Below the pieces are notes generated by a model, which was given only the letters and a program-made list of their open reading frames with translations, was not told where the DNA came from and searched no databases. The position numbers and the translations under genes are program-made. This document shows, piece by piece, positions 9,035-17,162 of a stretch of 64,000 nt of DNA; positions within the stretch are counted from its first letter, which is position 1, and each line of letters starts with the position of its first letter. The stretch is from JAFAYN01 sp963733105 (GTDB lineage Bacteria; Gemmatimonadota; Gemmatimonadetes; Longimicrobiales; Longimicrobiaceae). The stretch covers positions 558,001 to 622,000 of the forward strand of contig CAVTCB010000023.1 in NCBI GenBank assembly GCA_963733105.1, written 5' to 3'.

Positions 9035-10003
9035 CTACGCTCCGGTCGTCACCTCCTCGTAGGCGACGGTGAGGGGGTCGCGTGCGCCCGCCTGCCCGAA
9101 CGGGCCCCACGCCTCGAAGCCGGCAAGCGGCGCGCGCATGGCGAGGATCTCCTCGCGCGGGCGGCCTGCCGCGACGTGCCGCTCCGCGAACGCCAGCACG
9201 GCGCCGAGATAGTCCCGGAACTGCAGCAGCTCGGCCGAGCTCCCGGTGACGGGGAGCCCCTCGCCCGCATGCCCGAAGATGTAGATGGTGTCGGGCGCGT
9301 GCCCGTTCACGACCTGCTCCAGGACGCGCATCCAGTTGCGCATGGAGGCGCCGGCCGCGCGGTCCACGACCGGGTGGCGCCGGTGGAATGCGAGGTCGCC
9401 CATGTGCACCACGTTCGCGCGCTCGAAGGTGATGACCGCGTCACCGCTCGTGTGCCCACGCCCGTGGTGCCGGGCGACGATCCGCTCGTCCCCCACCCCG
9501 GTGGACCAGCGGTGCGTGAACGTCGTGTCCGGGTACAGCGGCGCCGGAGCGGGCGGTTGAGTCGGCTGCTGCTGCGGCGCGGGCTGCGCCTGCTGGGGCG
9601 GCTGCGGCGCGCGCCGCATGTGCTGGTCTGCCATCCCGTGCGCCACGACGCGCCGCGCGATCCCACGAAAGACGCCGTTGCCGCCCGTGTGGTCGCCGTG
9701 ATGGTGCGTGTTGAGCAGCACGTCGACGCCGCGGTTTCGCGACCGCTCCTGCAGCCCGGCGAGCAGTGCCCGCGCCTCGGCGGGGAACTGCGTGTCCACC
9801 ACGGCCACGCCACGGGCGTTCACCAGCCAGCCCACCGTGCCGCCGCGCATGGTGAACGTGCCGACGTTGCGGCGGACCGGCGTGAACACCCCCTGCGCCG
9901 TCTGCACCCGGGAGGATGCGAGCGCATGGAGCGGTCGCCCGAGGAGGGCGCCGAGCGTCACGGCGGCGGAGGTGGCGAGGAAGTCGCGGCGGCTGTGAGA
10001 CAT
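9035..10003 (-). CDS. Tat-exported metallo-beta-lactamase-fold hydrolase
   Basis: Secreted metallohydrolase of unknown substrate. The 322-residue product starts with a twin-arginine signal (SRRDFLATSAAVTLGALLG), so it folds before export to the periplasm. The zinc signature THHHGDHTGG is at about residues 98-107. A further His lies in GRGHTSGDAV, an Asp in HMGDLAF, and a His in YIFGHAGEG. An unusual Pro/Gln-rich insertion (about residues 130-155, PQPPQQAQPAPQQQPTQPP) interrupts the fold. The gene is transcribed towards the SDR gene. It is closer to general MBL-fold hydrolases than to true beta-lactamases; antibiotic hydrolysis should not be assumed despite the nearby BlaI/M56 pair. Confidence 0.82.
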   Translation of the reverse strand: MSHSRRDFLATSAAVTLGALLGRPLHALASSRVQTAQGVFTPVRRNVGTFTMRGGTVGWLVNARGVAVVDTQFPAEARALLAGLQERSRNRGVDVLLNTHHHGDHTGGNGVFRGIARRVVAHGMADQHMRRAPQPPQQAQPAPQQQPTQPPAPAPLYPDTTFTHRWSTGVGDERIVARHHGRGHTSGDAVITFERANVVHMGDLAFHRRHPVVDRAAGASMRNWMRVLEQVVNGHAPDTIYIFGHAGEGLPVTGSSAELLQFRDYLGAVLAFAERHVAAGRPREEILAMRAPLAGFEAWGPFGQAGARDPLTVAYEEVTTGA

Positions 10004-10112
10004 CGGCCATTCCTGGTTTCATTGGTTCGCGAGGAGGATCGCACCGGGCCTGGTGCTGCCAACAAGAATCGCTCCGCCGTAATCCGCGGGCCCGAACAGC
10101 AGCACAAACGCC

Positions 10113-10140
10113 GGACGCCCCGGCTTTCGCCGGGGCGTCC
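10113..10140 (-). terminator. Terminator hairpin after the M56 peptidase gene
   Basis: Perfect 12-bp stem GGACGCCCCGGC / GCCGGGGCGTCC with a TTTC loop, lying just past the stop of the minus-strand M56 gene. On the minus strand it is followed by GGCGTTTGTG, a modest T run. Confidence 0.75.
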
Positions 10141-10161
10141 GCTTCGTGCTCTGCTGATCGA

Positions 10162-11946
10162 CTAGTCGACGGATACCGCCGTGCCGTTCTGGATCGCCCG
10201 ACGGACCAGCGTCAGCATGCCGGCGTTGGCGCGCTCCGCGGCTTCCCGCATCCGGTCGCCGAGCGCCTCCATCTCCCGCCCGAGCGCCGCCATCTCTTCG
10301 CCGCGGTCGCGCATCGGCTCGCTCGCCTCGCGCATCTGCCGGCCCAGCGCCTCCATCTCACGCCCGAGCTCGCTCGACTGCACTTCCAGCTCCTTGCGCT
10401 CTCGCTCGATCTCGCGGCGCTCGGACGCCGAGACTCCGGCCGCCTCCCGGGCCGCCAGGAGCGCGAGGCGCGCACCGACGGCGCCCTGGCGGGCGCCGAG
10501 CCTTCCCTGCTGCGCGCCGATCTCGCCCTGCTGCATGCCGATCCGGCCCTGTGCTTCGCCGATCTCCCCCTGCTGCGCGCCGAGCCTGCCCTGTTCCTTG
10601 CCGATGCGGTCCATCGGCTCCCACAGCTCCTCGATCTCGCGCAGCACGCCCGGATCGCGGACGACGTACTCCCGGCCGCCATACCGGAACCAGAGCAGCC
10701 GCTCGCCCGGCCGGCGGTGGCGCCGCGCACGCTCGATGTCTCTCGTGCTCCCGTTCATCGTGGTGTTCTGGTCATCGCGAAAGAGCACGAACTGCAGCTC
10801 CTCCTGCGAGCGCTGCTCGTCGTGTTCCGCGACGGCCGCCGGCGCATCGGCGCGCGCGGCCGGCGACGCCGCACGCGTAGCCGCGACCGCCGGAAGCGAC
10901 GGCGTGGCCCCGGCGGCCTGCGACGGGAAAGGCGCCGCGGGCGCGGCGGAGCGCGCCACGACCCGGATGGGGACGATCGCGAGCACGGCGAGGGCCACCG
11001 CGCCGGCGGCGAGCGCGCGGCCGCGGAGCGACGGCGAGGAGGTGCGGTCGAGCATGGTGAGTCTCCGTTTGAGGTTCTGGAACGACCACGCTGCTCCCGC
11101 GGCGGAGAACGCGGCGGTCCGGCGTGACACCCCCAGCGCCAGCAGCATGCGGCCGTAGTCCCGCGGGGATGCGCCCAGCGTGGTGAGAACGGCCTCGTCG
11201 CAGGCGGCTTCGCGCCAGAACGCGTACTCGCGGGCGGCGAGGCGGGCGAGGGGATGGAAGAAGAAGCAGCGCTCGGCGGCCGCCGGCACGCAGCCGAGCC
11301 ACACGTCGCCGCGCTTGAGGTGCGCGAGCTCGTGGCAGAGCGCCATGCGCTGCTGGTCGGCCGGGAGCGCGGCGAAGCCGTCGGCCGGCACCAGGATCAC
11401 CGGCCGGCGCCCGCCGATGACCAGCGGCGTCCCGACCTCCGCCGACACCCTGACGTCCGCCGTTCGGCGCAGGGCGAGCCGGCCCGAGAGCTCGCGAACG
11501 ATCGCGTGCAGTCCCTCGTCCCCGGGGAGGGATCGCGAGACCACCGCCCGCGTGCGCCGCCAGCTCTGCGCCGTCCGCAGCAGCGAGAGGCCCAGCCCCA
11601 GCGCCCACGCGCCGACCACGAGGGCGGTCCAGGGGATCTCCGGCGCGCCGGGATCGCGGGCCGGCGGGGAGGCGGGGCGGGCGTGGTCGTCGGCCTGCCC
11701 GGGCGAGAGGGGCGGAGCGGCCGTCACGCCCGCCGGGACGCCCGATGCGTCCGCCGCGGGGCGGGGAAGCACGGGCACCCCGATCGGCGAGAGCCAGACG
11801 AGCGAGACGACGAACTTCGCGGCCACGCACCACCACAGGAGGGCCCGGACGCCGGGCGACAGCCGCGGCAGCGCCCGGCAGACCAGCCAGACTCCGGCGG
11901 CGAGCACCGCCCCTTCGAGCGACGCACGGACGAGGAGGGGGAGCAT
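10162..11946 (-). CDS. M56 (BlaR1/MecR1-type) membrane metallopeptidase with coiled-coil tail
   Basis: Membrane sensor-protease that by family analogy cleaves its partner repressor, here the BlaI-type protein encoded just upstream. There are N-terminal membrane segments at about residues 8-24, 35-55 and 105-123. The zinc site HELAH is at 205-209, with a further Glu in REAACDEAV near 246, and a last membrane segment lies at about 305-325. The remaining 260 residues are not a penicillin-binding sensor domain; they contain repeats of the type QQGEIGxAQGRIG (about residues 430-475) and then a long charged helix rich in REMEALG. So the signal sensed is probably not a beta-lactam. The start overlaps the blaI stop by one base (ATG at 11946). 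Confidence 0.88.
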   Translation of the reverse strand: MLPLLVRASLEGAVLAAGVWLVCRALPRLSPGVRALLWWCVAAKFVVSLVWLSPIGVPVLPRPAADASGVPAGVTAAPPLSPGQADDHARPASPPARDPGAPEIPWTALVVGAWALGLGLSLLRTAQSWRRTRAVVSRSLPGDEGLHAIVRELSGRLALRRTADVRVSAEVGTPLVIGGRRPVILVPADGFAALPADQQRMALCHELAHLKRGDVWLGCVPAAAERCFFFHPLARLAAREYAFWREAACDEAVLTTLGASPRDYGRMLLALGVSRRTAAFSAAGAAWSFQNLKRRLTMLDRTSSPSLRGRALAAGAVALAVLAIVPIRVVARSAAPAAPFPSQAAGATPSLPAVAATRAASPAARADAPAAVAEHDEQRSQEELQFVLFRDDQNTTMNGSTRDIERARRHRRPGERLLWFRYGGREYVVRDPGVLREIEELWEPMDRIGKEQGRLGAQQGEIGEAQGRIGMQQGEIGAQQGRLGARQGAVGARLALLAAREAAGVSASERREIERERKELEVQSSELGREMEALGRQMREASEPMRDRGEEMAALGREMEALGDRMREAAERANAGMLTLVRRAIQNGTAVSVD

Positions 11947-12338
11947 CAGCCGTCCTTTCGCTGTGCGGCGTCCAGGCGCGCGACGATGCGCTCCAGGTCC
12001 TGCCGCTCCCTGTCGGAGAGCTCGGGCGCCTCGGACAGGTAGGCCAGGAACGGCGAGACGGACCCGTCCAGGCTCCGCTCCACGAACCGCTGCACCGCGT
12101 TCTTGAGCAGGTCCGCGGACGAGGCACAGGCGCGATAGCGAAAGACGCCGTCCGCCACCTGGCGGGACAGGTACCCCTTCTTCCGCAGCCGCTCCATCAT
12201 CGTCAGCACGGTCGACCGCGCGAGCCCGCGGCTGGTGCCGAACTCGTCGACGGCCTCCGCGACGCTGGCGCTGCCGCGGTCGGCGATGTGCCGGACCAGG
12301 GCCAGCTCCTGGTCGCCGATGGTGGATTCAGGGTCCAT
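11946..12338 (-). CDS. BlaI/MecI-type winged-helix repressor
   Basis: Dimeric repressor expected to control its own operon with the M56 protease. The 130-residue product (from ATG 12338, MDPESTIGDQELALVRHIA) has the family's helix-turn-helix SVAEAVDEFGTSRGLARSTVLTM, in fragments of the usual length, followed by MERLRKKGYLSRQ and the C-terminal dimerisation helices. The start MDPEST was preferred over a longer frame to 12395, because that extension runs into the promoter and operator region. Its operators are visible upstream, and it is co-transcribed with the M56 gene. Confidence 0.9.
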   Translation of the reverse strand: MDPESTIGDQELALVRHIADRGSASVAEAVDEFGTSRGLARSTVLTMMERLRKKGYLSRQVADGVFRYRACASSADLLKNAVQRFVERSLDGSVSPFLAYLSEAPELSDRERQDLERIVARLDAAQRKDG

Positions 12339-12343
12339 GGTGT

Positions 12344-12430
12344 CTACAGTTGTCGTCAGGGGGTCCGCGACACGGCTACCTACACGTGTCGTCACAGGAG
12401 TATGATATGCGTGCCTACACGAGTAGTCAA
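12344..12430 (-). promoter_or_regulatory. Promoter and three repressor boxes for the blaI/M56 operon
   Basis: On the minus strand, TTGACT (12430-12425) and TATCAT (12407-12402) are spaced by 17 bp. Three same-orientation copies of a 15-bp box lie here: CTACAGTTGTCGTCA (12344-12358), CTACACGTGTCGTCA (12380-12394) and CTACACGAGTAGTCA (12415-12429). Each holds CTAC-N4-GTMG dyad symmetry, like known BlaI/MecI sites (TACA/TGTA). One overlaps the -35 box, and the spacing is 35-36 bp. Confidence 0.78.
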
Positions 12431-12452
12431 GAGTGGTCGCCTTGTCCTCGGC

Positions 12453-13355
12453 TCATCCCGCCTGGCGGACGCGGAGCAGGTAGTCGATGAGCGCGCGGAG
12501 CGCCGGCGAGGCCTGCCGGCGCTGGGGATAGTACAGGTAGTAGCCGGGAAACGGCGGGCAGAAACCCTCCAGCACGGCGACCACCTCGCCGCGCTCCAGG
12601 TACGGCCGCACCCCGTCCCCCATCCCCATGGTCAGCCCCAGCCCCGCCGTCACCAGCCGCATCATCAGGGAGAAGTCGTTGGCGACCACCCGGCCCGGGA
12701 CCGCGACGGAGAAGTCCTCGCCGCCGGGCTCCGTGAACTCCCAGCGGTACGGCGGGGCGGCCGGACCCGGCCGCCAGTTGATGCACGCGTGCCCGGCCAG
12801 GTCGCGCGGGTGCCCCGGCCGGGGGTGCCTCGCGAAGTACGCAGGCGATCCCACCACCACCATCCGCTGCGGGCCGGACGCGGGCACGGCGACCATGTCC
12901 TGCTCGATCACCTCGCCCAGCCGGATGCCGGCGTCGTAGCCGGCCGCCACGATGTCGCCCGCGTCCTCGTCGACGATGATGTCGAGCCGGACCTCGGGGT
13001 ACGCCTGCAGGAACCCCGCGAGCGCGGGACCGCGCAGGAACCCCTCCGCCCCGGCGCTGATGTTCAGCCGGATCGTCCCCCGGGGCGCGTCCGCCAGCTC
13101 TCCCACCGCCTCCGCGGCGGCCCGCAGCCCGTCCAGCGCCTGGCGCGACGCCGCGTAGAACCGTTCCCCCGCCTCGGTGAGCCGCACGCTGCGCGTGGTC
13201 CGCAGCAGGAGGGTGACGCCCAGCCGCTCCTCCAGCCGGCGCAGCGCCTTGCTCAGCGCCGTCCCGCTCACCCCCAGCTGCCGCCCGGCGGCGCGGAATC
13301 CCCCCGCTTCCACCACCGCGACAAAGTCCGAGACCCCCTCCGTGATGTCAGCCAT
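12453..13355 (-). CDS. LysR-family transcriptional regulator
   Basis: Probably regulates the divergent SDR gene at 13456. The 300-residue product from ATG 13355 (MADITEGVSDFVAVVEAGG) has the N-terminal LysR helix-turn-helix (FRAAGRQLGVSGTALSKALRRLEERLG). The effector-binding domain follows, with GTIRLNISAG and DAGIRLGE. The wording GYDAGIRLGEVIEQDMVAVP is typical of the CrgA/DmlR-like subgroup, which often sits divergent from oxidoreductases. A longer frame (to 13670) would run over the neighbouring SDR start, so it was rejected. The gene is complete and of normal length. Effector unknown. Confidence 0.92.
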   Translation of the reverse strand: MADITEGVSDFVAVVEAGGFRAAGRQLGVSGTALSKALRRLEERLGVTLLLRTTRSVRLTEAGERFYAASRQALDGLRAAAEAVGELADAPRGTIRLNISAGAEGFLRGPALAGFLQAYPEVRLDIIVDEDAGDIVAAGYDAGIRLGEVIEQDMVAVPASGPQRMVVVGSPAYFARHPRPGHPRDLAGHACINWRPGPAAPPYRWEFTEPGGEDFSVAVPGRVVANDFSLMMRLVTAGLGLTMGMGDGVRPYLERGEVVAVLEGFCPPFPGYYLYYPQRRQASPALRALIDYLLRVRQAG

Positions 13356-13390
13356 TGCGAACCTGCGGGCATCAGGGTGTGAATCACTGT

Positions 13391-13402
13391 CCGATTTATC
13401 GG
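13391..13402. promoter_or_regulatory. Inverted repeat between LysR regulator and SDR gene
   Basis: CCGAT-TT-ATCGG, two 5-bp arms, in the 100-base divergent gap. Position and dyad fit a LysR-type operator. No convincing -35/-10 pair could be placed for either gene. Confidence 0.45.
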
Positions 13403-13455
13403 CTGCAATCTTTCGCGTAACTTCGTTCTCCGAAAGGGGGATCAAGGAGAACACC

Positions 13456-14220
13456 ATGACCATGAGGATGAGCATGAGCAACGACATCGAAGGGAAGGTC
13501 GTCGTGATCACGGGTGCCAGCAGCGGGATGGGAGAGGCGGCTGCCCGGCACCTTTCCGCGCAGGGCGCCGCCGTCGTGCTGGGCGCGCGTCGGATCGAGC
13601 GCCTGCAGGCGCTGGTGGAGGAGATCACGGCCACCGGAGGGAAGGCGCTCGCCGTGGAGACCGACGTCACGGACCGCGGACAGGTACAGCGCCTGGTGGA
13701 CGCGGCCGTCGAGACCTACGGCCGGATCGACGTGCTCATCAACAACGCCGGCGTCATGCCGCTCTCGCCCCTGGAGCGACTGAAGGTCGACGAATGGGAT
13801 CGGATGATCGACGTCAACCTCAAGGGAGTGCTTTACGGCATTGCCGCGGCGCTCCCTCACATGAAGGAGCAGAAGTCGGGGCACATCATCAACCTCTCGT
13901 CGGTCGCGGGCCACAAGCTCTTCGGCGGCTCCGCCGTCTACTCGGCGACGAAGTTCGGCGTGCGGGCCCTGTCCGAGGGGCTGCGGCAGGAAGTGAAGCC
14001 CTACAACATCCGCACCACGATCATCTCGCCTGGTGCGGTCAAGACGGAGCTTCTCGACCACATCAGCGAGACGGACATCCAGAAGGCGAACCAGGACTAT
14101 GTCGGACAGGTCGGGGTTCCGGCCGATTCCTTCGCGCGGGTCGTCGCCTTCGCGATCAGCCAGCCGGACGAGCTGGACATCAACGAGATCCTGTTCCGTC
14201 CCACGAGCCAGGAGCTGTAG
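13456..14220 (+). CDS. Short-chain dehydrogenase/reductase
   Basis: NAD(P)-dependent oxidoreductase, probably acting under the divergent LysR regulator. The 254-residue product carries TGASSGMG, NNAG, the catalytic Ser in NLSSVAG, and Tyr/Lys in YSATK. The C-terminal DELDINEILFRPTSQEL is characteristic of the YdfG-like group of small-molecule reductases. The start is ATG 13456, behind AAGGAG with six bases spacing; further Met codons follow at once (MTMRMSMS), so the exact start could be a few codons later. Substrate unknown. Confidence 0.92.
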   Translation: MTMRMSMSNDIEGKVVVITGASSGMGEAAARHLSAQGAAVVLGARRIERLQALVEEITATGGKALAVETDVTDRGQVQRLVDAAVETYGRIDVLINNAGVMPLSPLERLKVDEWDRMIDVNLKGVLYGIAAALPHMKEQKSGHIINLSSVAGHKLFGGSAVYSATKFGVRALSEGLRQEVKPYNIRTTIISPGAVKTELLDHISETDIQKANQDYVGQVGVPADSFARVVAFAISQPDELDINEILFRPTSQEL

Positions 14221-14369
14221 GCGCAGTGGGTCCGGCCAAGCCCTGGTGAGGCCGGTTGCGGGTGGAGTCCAGCAGCCCGACCGACGCGCGGCTGGCCCTC
14301 TACGTGCGCAGCACGGGCAGGCTGAAGACCCACCGGTCCACGCGGCACCAGAACCCGGGAGGACGAGAG

Positions 14370-14804
14370 ATGAAGATCGACCGCAGCGGCTCGCGGCCGT
14401 CGGCCAGGGGACCGGCGGAGTGGTTCACCGGCACCGTCCGGATCGACCCCCTGTTCAGCGCCGAGGAACCGGCGCGGGCCGCCGGAAACGCCGTCACCTT
14501 CGAGCCCGGCGCGCGCACCGCGTGGCACACCCATCCCCTCGGCCAGACGCTGATCGTCACCTTCGGCCTCGGGTGGGCGCAGCGCGAGGGAGGCGCCATC
14601 GAGGAGATCCGGCCCGGCGACGTGGTCTGGTTCGAGCCCGGCGAGAAGCACTGGCACGGCGCGTCGGCGACCACGGCCATGCAGCACGTCGCCATCAACG
14701 AAGCGCTCGACGGCAGGGCCGTCGAGTGGATGGAGCACGTCCGCGAAGACCAGTACCGGCGCGGCGCCGGACGCGCGGCGCCCGCCGCCCCGCCCCCCTC
14801 CTGA
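14370..14804 (+). CDS. Cupin-domain protein
   Basis: Small single-domain cupin of 144 residues. The two cupin motifs are clear: a metal-binding GARTAWHTHPLGQTLIV, and later PGDVVWFEPGEKHWHGA, with His residues placed for a mononuclear metal. The N-terminal SARGPAEWFTGTVRIDPLF is typical of the cupins that accompany oxidoreductases and carboxymuconolactone-decarboxylase-like proteins. The start is ATG 14370 behind GGGAGG; an upstream frame to 14256 has no ribosome site. It follows the SDR gene by 150 bases and may share its transcript. Its reaction is unknown. Confidence 0.88.
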   Translation: MKIDRSGSRPSARGPAEWFTGTVRIDPLFSAEEPARAAGNAVTFEPGARTAWHTHPLGQTLIVTFGLGWAQREGGAIEEIRPGDVVWFEPGEKHWHGASATTAMQHVAINEALDGRAVEWMEHVREDQYRRGAGRAAPAAPPPS

Positions 14805-14823
14805 CCCGGGAGTAGGCCTTCCC

Positions 14824-15345
14824 GTGCAGCCGTCCGACGCTCCGGCCGTCACCGTCCGGACCGCGGCGCCCGCCGACCTCCCGTCCGTCGGCCGGCTCGG
14901 CGCGCACCTCATGCGGGTGCACCACGGGTTCGACCCGGCGCGCTTCATCGAGCCCCCGCCGCGCGCCGAGCAGCTGTACGCCTCGTTCCTCGGGAAGCAG
15001 ATGGAGGAGCCGGACGTCGTCGTCCTCGTCGCCGAGCGCGGGGGCGAGGTGCTCGGCTACGCGTACGCGGCCGTCGAAGGGAACGACTACATGGCGCTGC
15101 GCGGGCCGGCGGGCGTGCTGCACGACATCGTGGTCGACCCCGCCCACCGCGGGCACGGCGTCGGCCGGATGCTGCTCGACGCCACGCTGGCGGCGCTCGA
15201 GGCCCGGGGCGCCCCCCGGGTCGTGCTCTCCACGGCGGAGCGGAACGAGTCCGCGCAGCGCCTGTTCGCCCGGGCCGGGTTCCGGCGCACGATGATCGAG
15301 ATGACGCGCGAGCTGAAGGGCCCCGTTTCCGGTGGTGCGGTGTAG
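14824..15345 (+). CDS. GNAT-family N-acetyltransferase
   Basis: Transfers an acyl group from acyl-CoA to an unknown amine. The 173 residues show the GNAT fold, with the acetyl-CoA loop VVDPAHRGHGVGRMLLDATL (about residues 107-126) and the C-terminal STAERNESAQRLFARAGFRR. The start is GTG 14824, 17 bases after the cupin stop, so the two are probably on one transcript. No substrate can be deduced. Confidence 0.9.
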   Translation: MQPSDAPAVTVRTAAPADLPSVGRLGAHLMRVHHGFDPARFIEPPPRAEQLYASFLGKQMEEPDVVVLVAERGGEVLGYAYAAVEGNDYMALRGPAGVLHDIVVDPAHRGHGVGRMLLDATLAALEARGAPRVVLSTAERNESAQRLFARAGFRRTMIEMTRELKGPVSGGAV

Positions 15346-15363
15346 AAGGCCGTTTCACCCGAC

Positions 15364-16524
15364 GTGGAAGGACACGTGTCGACGTTCCGGATCTTTTTGC
15401 TGGTCCTGCTGGCGTGGAACGGTGCCCTCTGGCTGGTGCTCGGCTGGCTCTTCGCCCCGCTGGCCCCGGGGGGATGGCTCACCGTGCCGGCGCTGGCCGT
15501 CCTGCTCCTCCTCCCCCTGGCGCTCCTGGTCCGGGGCTTCGCCGGGGGGGCGTACCCTTCCGCCTTCACCCGCGTCTGGGTGTACCGGCCGTTCTGGTAC
15601 GCGCAGCTCTTCCTCCCGCTCCTCGCCGCCGCGGGTCTGCTGGGGCTGCTCGCGGGGCTTCCCTTCGGCGCGCCGCAGCAGGCCGGCCGCCGGGCGGTGG
15701 GGGCGGTGGGCCTGGTGCTCGCCGCGGCCGCGGCCTGGGGCTACGCGGGAACCCGGCGCCTGGCCGTGCGGCCGCTGGAGGTGGGCTTCCCGCACCTCCC
15801 CCCGGGGCTGGAGGGGATGCGGATCGTGCAGCTCTCCGACCTGCACGTCGGCCCCCACACCTCGCGGCGGCACCTGGCGCGCGTCGCGGAGGCCGTCCGG
15901 AGCGCCCGGCCCGACCTGGTCGTCCTCACCGGCGACCAGGTGGACGACTACGCGCGCGACGTGGAGCCGCTCGGCCGTGCCCTCGGCGGGCTCGCCGCGC
16001 CGCTCGGCGTGGTCGCCGTCGCGGGGAACCACGACGTCTACGCCGGCTGGGCCGCGGTGCGGCAGGGGATGGAGCGCCTCGGCTGGCGGGTGCTGGTGAA
16101 CGAGGCCGTGCCCCTGGAGCGGGGCGGCGCCCGCTTCTGGGTGGCGGGCACGGGAGACCCGGCGGGACGCGGGGGACCCACGGGGAGGAACCCCGCCGTG
16201 GCGCCCGACGTGGAGCGCACGCTCGCCTCCGTGCCGCGGGGGGCGTTCACGCTCGCGCTGGCGCACAACCCCGCGCTCTGGCCCGAGCTCGCCTCCCGCG
16301 GCGTGGAGCTGACGCTGAGCGGGCACACGCACCACGGCCAGCTCGCCGTCCCCCGGCTGGGGTGGAGCATGGCCTCCGTATTCCTGGACCTCGCCATGGG
16401 CGTGCACCGCCGGGGAGGCTCGGTCCTGTACATCAGCCCGGGCACGAACTTCTGGGGGATCCCCTTCCGGATCGGCGCGCTCCCGGAAGTCACCGTCGTG
16501 ACGCTGCGCCGCCGGGACCCGTAG
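15364..16524 (+). CDS. Membrane-anchored metallophosphoesterase (YkuE-like)
   Basis: Two-metal phosphoesterase tethered to the membrane. There are N-terminal hydrophobic segments (four likely, within residues 7-135). The calcineurin-type domain follows, with its motifs in order: LSDLHVG, LTGDQVDD, AGNHDVY, and GHTHHGQ near the end. The C-terminal SPGTNFWGIPFRIG is typical of YkuE/YaeI-like enzymes, some of which act on lipid A-type or other lipid substrates. The start may be GTG 15364 or the GTG twelve bases later. 386 residues. The gene overlaps nothing and sits between the GNAT and ispF genes. Confidence 0.9.
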   Translation: MEGHVSTFRIFLLVLLAWNGALWLVLGWLFAPLAPGGWLTVPALAVLLLLPLALLVRGFAGGAYPSAFTRVWVYRPFWYAQLFLPLLAAAGLLGLLAGLPFGAPQQAGRRAVGAVGLVLAAAAAWGYAGTRRLAVRPLEVGFPHLPPGLEGMRIVQLSDLHVGPHTSRRHLARVAEAVRSARPDLVVLTGDQVDDYARDVEPLGRALGGLAAPLGVVAVAGNHDVYAGWAAVRQGMERLGWRVLVNEAVPLERGGARFWVAGTGDPAGRGGPTGRNPAVAPDVERTLASVPRGAFTLALAHNPALWPELASRGVELTLSGHTHHGQLAVPRLGWSMASVFLDLAMGVHRRGGSVLYISPGTNFWGIPFRIGALPEVTVVTLRRRDP

Positions 16525-16646
16525 ACCGGCGGCGCTCGCGCGCCCGTTGCTGGCACCCGCCGTGCGGATTACCTTGCCCCTCTCGGCCCCCGGACGGCGC
16601 ACGCACCGGGGGCCGCGGTCTTCCGGTACGACGAGGAGCACACGGG

Positions 16647-17162
16647 ATGCGGATCGGGAACGGATACGACTCACACCGCTTCGCCGAGGGGCGGCGGCTG
16701 GTCCTGGGCGGCGTGGAGATCCCGCACCCGCTGGGGCTGGACGGGCACTCCGACGCGGACGCCGTGGCGCACGCCGTCACCGACGCCCTCCTGGGCGCCG
16801 CCGGGATGGGCGACATCGGGCGCCACTTCCCCCCGTCCGACCCGGAGTACAAGGACGCCGACTCCATGCAGCTCCTGGCCCGCGTGGTCCGCCTCCTGGA
16901 GGGGCGCAACTACCAGCCCGTGAACGTGGACGTCACCGTGGTGGCGGAGGCCCCCCGGATCGGGCCGCACGCGGACGCCATGCGCGAGCGCCTGGCCGGC
17001 GTCCTGGGGATCTCCCCCGACAGCGTCTCCGTGAAGGGGAAGTCCAACGAGGGGCTGGGGTGGATCGGGCGGGGGGAGGGGATCGCCGTCTTCGCCGTCG
17101 CGCTCCTGGACCGCATGGAGGACATGGACGCCTTCCTCGCCCGCCAGCGGGAGACCGGCTGA
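16647..17162 (+). CDS. ispF: 2-C-methyl-D-erythritol 2,4-cyclodiphosphate synthase
   Basis: Fifth step of the non-mevalonate isoprenoid pathway. It cyclises CDP-ME-2-phosphate with loss of CMP. The 171-residue product begins MRIGNGYDSHRF, with metal ligands Asp8 and His10. It also has the GHSDADAVAHAVTDALLGAA signature, a DIGRHFPPSDPEYKDADS substrate loop, and KGKSNEGLGWIGRGEGIAVFA at the C-terminus, each seen in the expected order. The start is ATG 16647 behind GAGGAG. The stop overlaps the DedA-protein start. Trimeric cytoplasmic enzyme, complete and of normal length. Confidence 0.97.
   Translation: MRIGNGYDSHRFAEGRRLVLGGVEIPHPLGLDGHSDADAVAHAVTDALLGAAGMGDIGRHFPPSDPEYKDADSMQLLARVVRLLEGRNYQPVNVDVTVVAEAPRIGPHADAMRERLAGVLGISPDSVSVKGKSNEGLGWIGRGEGIAVFAVALLDRMEDMDAFLARQRETG

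Noticed and set aside
9035..12338. Beta-lactam resistance cassette (MBL, BlaR1, BlaI)
   Set aside because: The M56 protein lacks the penicillin-binding sensor domain, and the MBL-fold protein has a general hydrolase pattern with a long insertion; resistance cannot be supported.
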